Below, piece by piece: positions 57,181 through 64,000 of a stretch of 64,000 bases of DNA (positions are counted from its first letter, which is position 1; the number at the start of each line of letters is the position of its first letter). The DNA comes from Sciurus carolinensis (taxonomy: Eukaryota; Chordata; Mammalia; Rodentia; Sciuridae). Location of the stretch: NCBI RefSeq assembly GCF_902686445.1, contig NC_062227.1, forward strand, positions 22,808,777 to 22,872,776, read 5' to 3'. The notes beneath the pieces are model-generated. The model was not told where the DNA came from. It saw only the letters and a program-made list of their open reading frames with translations, and searched no databases. Both the position numbers and the translations under genes were made by a program.

Positions 57181-59445
57181 GAACCTCTGGATTAATGACA
57201 TAAGAGCTTATTCAGATATAATGCTTTACAGATTTTTAACTTGCCTCTCTCTACTCTGCCTATGGTGGGTCTCAACAGCTTGGTGGGGAAGGCCACACAC
57301 CCACAGTTTACCACGGTGGAGACTTAGATGCAGTAAACCTATGTGGCTTTGCAGGGAGTAAGTGGTGGAGCTGGGATTTGAACTTAGAATTTCTTAGAGA
57401 TTTGATTCCAGAAACTTTCCTAAGTGGATTAGAGTTCTCGAGGATAGACTTAAGTAACTGTTTCTCTCTACTCTCCCTGTCTTCTTCCCCAGTCTAGTTC
57501 CTACAGATTTTAGGGAAACTGTAGATACAATCAATTGGCCAAAGGAAAAAAAAATCAAATTTATACAGAAAATAGTGATGTCAGTTCCATTTAGCTTATC
57601 TGAAGTGGGTGATGAAATGATAAGAACTCTACTAAAATCACAGTGAAAAAGAAAGGCATATATACCAATAGATATTAGTTTTTATCTTCCTGGCAATCCC
57701 GTGACAAGGGATGTGCAGGAAACATTACATGAGAAAAGTTTTTCTGGTTACTGCTCTGAGGTTTCCACCCAATGCTTTATGGTATGAATGATGTTCTTCT
57801 GATTAACAGTTTTGTGGTAGCAAATGTGTGTAACTTTTTTTAAGTTTTAAACTGATCTTCAAATTAAAGGAATAACTTGGAACAGTTCTGTCAAAGCAAT
57901 TCTGTGGGAGGCAGAGATGATCTATAGCTGATTTGATTTAGGAACCAATGGGCATACCCAGCAGGGTTGAAAGTAGCCTCTTTCTTAAATAATCATCCTC
58001 CAAGTCCACTTCTCTGCACGGAATCTTGACAGTTGGGCCAGCAGTGGTAAGGACTTGTACAGTGTGGAATCCTAGGGTCTTTGCAGCTAAGGGTGACTTA
58101 GAACCACCATGATGCTCAATTCTTTCTCTAATGGCTCATTGAGTGGCATCTGCCGGGCTGGATGTAGGCAGAAGCCAGACTACTCTTCGAGGCTCAGACA
58201 GGGCTTGGTTTTGATCCCAGAGCTCCCGCTATTGATGATGACAGGGATGGTTTTTTAATGGAGTGTTTCAGAGAAGGTATTACCCAGGGAGCTACCATGT
58301 TATAGGAAAACCTGGGGAAGGCCCAAAATCTGAGCCACCTTCCTTATGTGCCTCTGAGGAGGAATTGGTAGCAAAATGCACCTCTAAGTAATGAAACAGG
58401 TTGACCGAGGGTAGAATGTTTTTTTTGTTGTTGGCTATTTAAGTGTAGGGGAATGTCTTTCAGACAGTGATTTTGTTCTGGCATAATGTTCAGCTGTTTT
58501 GGGAGGGGGCAATAACTAAGAGGATAGTTGTTTGGAAACATCTTGTGATCATGCTGTCCTAGGAGGCTTAGCATTGCAAGAGAAACTCTGCATGTGAAAT
58601 GCATGCCATCCTGCGGTGAAGTCTCTCTCAGTGGTGGCGGAAGACTTCCATAGTAACGTTATTACTCTATCTGCATTTTAATGTATACTGTCAGTAATAG
58701 ATAAGATCTTCATATCGATTATATAATGAATACTTGGGGTCTCATTTTGGGATCTTTGCTCTTCCCTGTTCATCTGTGAATATCTGAATGTGTTCATGCT
58801 TTCTATACTAAAGCCATTGAGGCTTCACTATCAAGATAATAATTTTAAAAATGCAGGTGGCTTTTGTTTTTCTCTAGTGTCAAAACATTATTTTGTCCTC
58901 AAACAATAATCCCCTGAAATTGGTAATGGCTTGCATATTTTATAGACAGAGACATGCACTGGGATCTGGAGTGGCTGGTCAATAGCAGAACCTGGGATGT
59001 GGACACTGACCAGCCTTCAGGGACCAGGCCCAGTATTCTTTCCATGGCACTGAGTTCCTCCCCATCTGGAACAGTATTTGCACTTTTGAACATCCTTTGC
59101 CCAGCGAGGCTGGAGCAATAAGAGCAGTGTGTTTCTTTGAATGCAGCTAATCTAACTCATGAGGGAATTTGGGACCTTGGGCTTTAATAAGCTCTGTCTG
59201 GGTCTTCTTTCTCTGAGAACATCATGGCTTTTACTTACCTGATATTTTTAGTTTGTGAATCCTACACATTGGGGATAGAAGAGTGAACCAAACAGTTCAG
59301 GTCCCTGTCCTCAAGGGTTTGCATTTCAGTGGAAGAGACACAGAAATATACATGTAATGACACACGCAGAGGGGTACTACTAATAGAGTGACATCATGCC
59401 CTGACAACATGTACAATTGGAAGACTTGAGCTAAGTCTTCCCAGA
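57181..59445. other. Intron 1 sequence with a possible MIR and L2-like piece
   Basis: 57290-57420 (GTGGTGGAGCTGGGATTTGA) looks like a MIR. 59260-59440 (CCCTGTCCTCAAGGGTTTGC) looks like an L2/L3-type fossil. The rest is unrecognised. Confidence 0.35.
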
Positions 59446-59626
59446 GGAAGTAAAAATAAAAATAAATTCTATATATGAGGTGGGAATGCTTGTAAAAAAA
59501 GAAGAAATGACTGATAAGTTTGCTCAGTAAAACTGATTTGCCATTTTTAGAAAGCAACCTAATTTCTCTCTGATTTTGAGGTACACACTCGTTTCTTGTG
59601 TTCTTTTTTTCCATCCATTGACTTTT
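59446..59626 (+). repeat. 181-bp direct repeat, copy 1
   Basis: It starts GGAAGTAAAAATAAAAATAA and ends CCATCCATTGACTTTT. It matches copy 2 at every position except one (AGAAAGCAACC versus AGAAGGCAACC). Confidence 0.97.
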
Positions 59627-59916
59627 GTGCTAATATTTCTTGGTACCACAGCAGAATGTGTCAAAGAAAATCTCAGAGGAAAAGCTCCCCCATATATCTG
59701 TTTGATAAAGAATAGAATAAATATTCAAGTGTTAAATGTCAAATGTGACTTTCATTTTTTTAAAGAATTAAAGATATCGAAATGAAGATTCAAAAAAATG
59801 AATCAAGCATATTGAAATATAATAAATTAAAATTTGAGTCACATTTTTTCTAATTATATTTCCTTTTTTACAGTTCTGGTTGTTGAGAACTTTTCCACTA
59901 AATATATAACCGAATT

Positions 59917-60097
59917 GGAAGTAAAAATAAAAATAAATTCTATATATGAGGTGGGAATGCTTGTAAAAAAAGAAGAAATGACTGATAAGTTTGCTCAGTA
60001 AAACTGATTTGCCATTTTTAGAAGGCAACCTAATTTCTCTCTGATTTTGAGGTACACACTCGTTTCTTGTGTTCTTTTTTTCCATCCATTGACTTTT
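59917..60097 (+). repeat. 181-bp direct repeat, copy 2
   Basis: Offset of exactly 471 bases from copy 1, with 290 bases of unique AT-rich sequence between. No transposon ends or duplications were seen. Confidence 0.97.
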
Positions 60098-60199
60098 CCT
60101 ACAAGTGTTGCATCTCCTCTGCAAATAGGTGCACCTCAACCAACCCAGTGGAGATTTCACATCACAGAGGCACCTTATAATTAATTTTTAAAAATGAGT

Positions 60200-60325
60200 G
60201 GGCTGGAGTTGTGACTCAGTGGCAGAGTGCTTGCCTAGCATGTGTGAGGCACCGGGTTCAATTCTCAGCATCACATATAAATAAATAAAATAGAGGTCCA
60301 TTGACAACTAAAAAAAAAAATTAAA
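60200..60325 (+). mobile_element. ID-derived SINE, long-tailed form
   Basis: GGGCTGGAGTTGTGACTCAG ... GGTTCAATTCTCAGCATCAC, then TCCATTGACAACTAAAAAAA. Confidence 0.92.
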
Positions 60326-60776
60326 CCTGATCACTTTGTACCTAGCTTGTTGAGAATGGCGTGTGTATGTACATACCAGATACTTATTTCTTCAATAAGG
60401 GAATGAGCATCGCAGATTAGGGCATGGAAGTAGCTTTCCTTACCCTGAAAAATCAGTAGCCAAAATTTCATTATGTACATAACTATTTCAAAAGGATTTT
60501 GTACTTATATTTTTAATTTACATCTTCTGGAAATGTTTTAGTAGAAACATTGCTTTAAGTTTACTTGTTACTTTTTTTGCCTTATAATTTTTTTTTACAT
60601 TTTGCAATTTTCTCTTTAACTCTTTTTAGATAAAAATGTTTATTTTTTGCTAAATTGGGAGAAAGTGAAAATATAATGAAGAAAAATGTTTATAATCTTG
60701 CCACCTAATGCTATGACTAGTAGTTCAATATATTTCCTTCCAGTTTGTTTTTAATTTGTGTATTTTAATGACTTAG

Positions 60777-60862
60777 AGGGCCATGGTCGTAGCTCAGAAG
60801 CAGAGCTCTTACCTAGCATGCTCAGGGGCCTGAGTTTGATCTCCTGCGCACACACACAAGAA
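60777..60862 (+). mobile_element. Degenerate ID-like SINE
   Basis: GGCCATGGTCGTAGCTCAGA ... CTTACCTAGCATGCTCAGG, ending in a short CA run. Confidence 0.65.
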
Positions 60863-61167
60863 TCACAGTTATCAATTTTTCTTTCCTTAACCTTAAATTG
60901 TGATCATAACCTTAAATAATCCTAAATTATACTTTTGTAAGTCTTTAAAATGTAGGAAGCCATTTGATAACCTGATTTCTGTGGCTACAGAAATACTCTT
61001 TGCATAGAAGTGCATGTTTCTTTTATGCTACTTTCTCTTAGTCTAGATATTGTTTCCAAGCTATGGCTATTATGGTAAATGCTCCATTGTGCTGTGATTA
61101 ATGACTTTACCCACACATTAACTTCCTGCACGTTCCTGATAATTTACATAGGAGAAATCATCATAAG

Positions 61168-61375
61168 TGTTTTAACAGTTGAACATCTCTAATTGAAATC
61201 CCAAATCCTCCAGAACTCTGAAGGTCATGTTGATGCTTAGAAAGTTTTAGATGTTCAGATTAGGGACGCTCGACTTGTAAGGTCTACGCAAATATTCCAG
61301 AATCCCCAAAATTCAAAAATCGGAAACACCTGTGGTCCTAAGCATTTTGGATAAGGAATATCAACCTGCTGTGTG
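61168..61375 (+). mobile_element. Tigger-like DNA transposon fossil
   Basis: GTTGAACATCTCTAATTGAA ... CTCCAGAACTCTGAAGG at the left; AATTCAAAAATCGGAAACAC ... GCATTTTGGATAAGGAATAT, then CAACCTG, at the right. Same type as 50830-51188, with inverted ends. Confidence 0.6.
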
Positions 61376-61711
61376 TTTTCCCTCAAGCTGCCCTCTAGAA
61401 AAGTTGTATTCTTTTATATTCAGATCTCAAGATGGACCAGAAACATTTCAATTTGTGCCCAGTTTGTCCATAAAAAGTTTTTCTTTAGAAACACAATGAA
61501 AAAGTCTTGGTAAGGTTTTTGGCCATTTGTGTTTATTGACCTGACGTTCACATTTTTTTTTTTCCTACTGGAGTTATCATGAGATTTATGGTTTTGTTAA
61601 AACTGTAATAATGTTACCAACTCCTTTCCTTCTTTTCAAAGCATTTCTCCATACTTTGTTGGAAACATTTATCTCTTAACTCATAGCATGTTCATGACAG
61701 AGAGAAGCTTC

Positions 61712-61715
<4 letters not shown>

Positions 61716-61755
<40 letters not shown>
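61716..61755. repeat. (GT)n microsatellite
   Basis: About twenty GT units. Confidence 0.98.
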
Positions 61756-61756
<1 letters not shown>

Positions 61757-62011
61757 TGGGAGTGAAAGGAGAGGGAGGAACTGCTTCTGTGATCAGCAGC
61801 AGGGGATCTGATGGAGAGGTCCAGAGTGGGCTGGAACCATGCTGTGCACGTCTCTCCTGCCCTGTCTCAGACTTGGGCGCTCATCATTTGTTTATCTGTC
61901 CTATTAATGTTATAAGTAGAAGACACTCTTCCCATTTTTATAGGGAAAATATAGATGGGATGGAATTAAACACAGGTAACTTAACTACTGTGGCAACCTG
62001 AGTCAGCAATC

Positions 62012-62048
62012 CTTTTTTTTTTTTTTAAATCTTTTTTTTTTTTTTTTG
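62012..62048. repeat. Twin poly-T tracts
   Basis: Two T runs separated by AAATC. Confidence 0.95.
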
Positions 62049-62179
62049 TAGCAAAATCTGTCCCCTTCCCAAATGTGTCCACTCAGCTGCACTGAGCTGG
62101 TTAGACGGGAAGGGAGGAGAACCACAGTGTGGGTATGGAACCTCCAGAGGACGAACACTGACTTTGGGTACCTACTATG

Positions 62180-62990
62180 GCCTGTTGTTATGGTCAGCTT
62201 TTTTGCTTCTGTGACTGAGCTCTGACCAGAACAATTGTAGAGGAGGAAAAGTTTATTTGGGGGCATATGGTTTCAGAGGTTCTAGTCTATAGAAGGCTGG
62301 CTCATTCCTCAGGGCTGGAGGTGAGGCTGAACATCATGGCAGAAGAGTGTGGCAGAGGGAGGCAGCTCACATGATGCTCAGAAAGCAGATGTTTTAGTCA
62401 CTGCTGTGACTAAAAGGGTCTAACCAGCGCAATTACAGAGGAGGAGAGGTTTATTTGAGGGCTCACACAGAGGTCTTATTTCATAGAAATCTGGCACCAT
62501 TCCTTGGGTCTCCAGGTGAGGCAGAATATCATGGAGGAAGAGCATGGTAGAGGGAAGCAGCTCGCATCATCCAGAAGCAGAGAGAGTCTCCACTCTCCAG
62601 ATACAAAATATAGACCTGAAAGCCACACCCTCCCACTTCATGTAATCCCATTAGGTATGAATTCACTGATTGGGTTAAGACTCTTACAACCTAATCATTT
62701 CTCCTCTGAACCTTCCTTCATTGTCTCACATGTGAGCTTTTGGGGGAAACCTCACGTCCAAACCATCACAGCAGAGATAGAGATCTCCACTTGCCAAATA
62801 CAAATATATACCCCAAATCCACACCCCAATACCCTTCTCCTCCAGCCACACCCTACCACTTCAGTTATCACTCAGTTAAGTCCTAGCAGGGGATTAATTC
62901 AGTGATTGGGTTAAGAGTCTCACAACCCAATAATTTCGCCTCTGAACCTTCTTGCATGTGAGCTTTTGGGAGACACCTCATCAATACCAT
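62180..62990 (+). repeat. Three partial copies of one interspersed repeat in tandem
   Basis: Copy 1 (about 62188-62394) and copy 2 (about 62395-62770) share GACCAGAACAATTGTAGAGG/AACCAGCGCAATTACAGAGG, GTTTATTTG and AACATCATGGCAGAAGAGTG/AATATCATGGAGGAAGAGCA. Copy 3 (about 62770-62990) repeats the right half (AGAGATCTCCACTTGCC, GTGATTGGGTTAAGAGTCTC, TGTGAGCTTTTGGG). The family is not assigned; it may be an LTR or DNA transposon. Confidence 0.7.
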
Positions 62991-63094
62991 AATACCTGTA
63001 TTCAGGTTTTTATGTAAAGTGCTAGTTCAGGTGTTTGTAAGCATTAAACTTTCTGCAAAGATTTGAGAACCCGCACTATTTAAAAAAGAATGGG

Positions 63095-63305
63095 CTGGTC
63101 ACAGTGGCACACCCCTATAAATCTCAGTGATTGGGGAAGCTGAGGCAGGAGGATTACAAATTTGAGGCCAGCCTCAGCAACTTAGCGAGGCCCTAAACAA
63201 CTTAGTGAGACCCCACCTCTCAAAATTAAAAAAAAAAAAAATGGCGGGGAGGCGTGCCTCAGAGTTTAAGCACCCCTCAGTTCAATCCCCTGTATGCCTT
63301 CCAGC
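63095..63305 (+). mobile_element. B1-dID SINE
   Basis: GGGCTGGTCACAGTGGCACA ... GAGGCAGGAGGATTACAAAT, A run, then a degenerate ID-like part (GCGTGCCTCAGAGTTTAAGC ... GTTCAATCCCC). Confidence 0.85.
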
Positions 63306-63844
63306 CCCTAGAAAAGAGAATGGAAATTTATAAAGAGAATAAAAATGTAACTGATAGGGAAAAAGATGCTTCCCTAATACTGCCCAGGTAGGGACAGTTT
63401 AAGATCATGTTACAGAACATTGGTAAATAAATCATCTTAGCATTAATGAACAATGGACTGTCCCAGGCCTGCAACAGTGCATTTTAAAAATGCATTACAT
63501 CTCTAAAAATGGGATATTTTGCATTGTCATAAATGGCTTAGATAGAGTCCTTTGAAATTATATTTTTGGGCGTATTTTACATTAGATTCTTGAATAAAAC
63601 AAAGAAGTTGTTTTTTTAAAAAAAATCTTAAGATTAACAAGAGGAAATTCTTTTTATCGTAATCCAAATATGTATTGCTTGGTATTTCTTCTTTCAAACT
63701 AGGAATTACCAAGGGAATCTTTGGTTTCCTCACAATCACAATGTTTATTGACAACAGTCAGTAATTACTCTTTTAGTAAGCAGTGTGGCTCCAAATTATG
63801 ATCCTGTATTTATATAAGTGAAATCTGAGTTAAAAGTGCTTATG

Positions 63845-64000
63845 GTTGGCGACCCCGCCTGACCCCTGCAAATAGGTCGGTGCCATCACTTCTTGGTCGT
63901 AGTCGCGGAGCAAGCTGGCAGGCAAGTCAGGCCGCTTGCATAGTGGAGGTAGCAAGCGGTCACCCAATCCGCCTGCCTTGCAGAGCATGGCTGTGGGTAG
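63845..64000 (+). other. CpG-rich segment cut by the window edge
   Basis: After AT-rich sequence, composition changes abruptly at about 63847 to CpG-rich text (GGCGACCCCGCC, GTCGTAGTCGCGG, CAAGCGGTC) and ends with GAGCATGGCTGTGGGTAG. This could be the 5' end of a processed gene copy (5' UTR then ATG at 63987), an LTR or a small CpG island. The sequence stops too soon to tell. Confidence 0.35.

Overview
The window is vertebrate nuclear DNA and almost certainly comes from a squirrel-family rodent (Sciuridae). The main evidence is its dominant short repeat. This is a tRNA-derived ID-type SINE with pol III A and B boxes (TAGCTCAGTNGGTAGAGTG and GGTTCRATCCC). It occurs as a simple form, as a sciurid-type form with a long A/T-rich tail, and as B1-dID chimeras. 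There are no bacterial operons, ribosome binding sites or CRISPR arrays. Most long open frames are by-products of repeats or CpG islands.

The one clear host gene is PTPRM (receptor-type protein tyrosine phosphatase mu), on the plus strand. Its CpG island spans about 37.05-38.56 kb. Coding exon 1 (38229-38301) encodes the signal peptide and ends at a GTAAGC donor. Everything from 38302 to the window end is the start of its intron 1. The left 37 kb is the 5' flank of PTPRM. In that flank, at 16.44-17.03 kb, lies a second CpG island on the minus strand. It carries a decayed copy of RAB12 exon 1 with a splice-donor-like end. RAB12 normally lies downstream of PTPRM on human 18p11, so this may be a displaced relic.

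The rest is mobile DNA at several ages. (i) 6.0-10.4 kb: an L1 with both ends and a 17-bp target-site duplication, but lacking the ORF1 end and the ORF2 endonuclease. (ii) 17.3-22.1 kb: an old L1 ORF2 region nested with SINEs, a DNAJA1 processed pseudogene with a 13-bp duplication, and a solo LTR with a 6-bp duplication. (iii) 29.2-30.7 kb: an L1-like 5' UTR joined directly to an L1 3' end, flanked by a 13-bp duplication. (iv) 49.6-50.0 kb: an antisense SEC61G retrocopy with an unbroken 68-codon frame. (v) About 35 SINE copies, several MaLR-type LTRs, Tigger-like and MIR/L2 fossils, and microsatellites.

Other points of note are a 181-bp direct repeat with one mismatch in intron 1 (59.4-60.1 kb), a 4 x 27-bp tandem repeat inside an LTR-like promoter region (43.6 kb), two repeat-free AT/homeobox-motif-rich blocks that resemble conserved enhancers (12.6-13.1 and 56.6-57.2 kb), and a CpG-rich segment cut off by the right edge. 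Family and gene names come from recognition of the sequence without database searches. Repeat boundaries without a stated target-site duplication are approximate.
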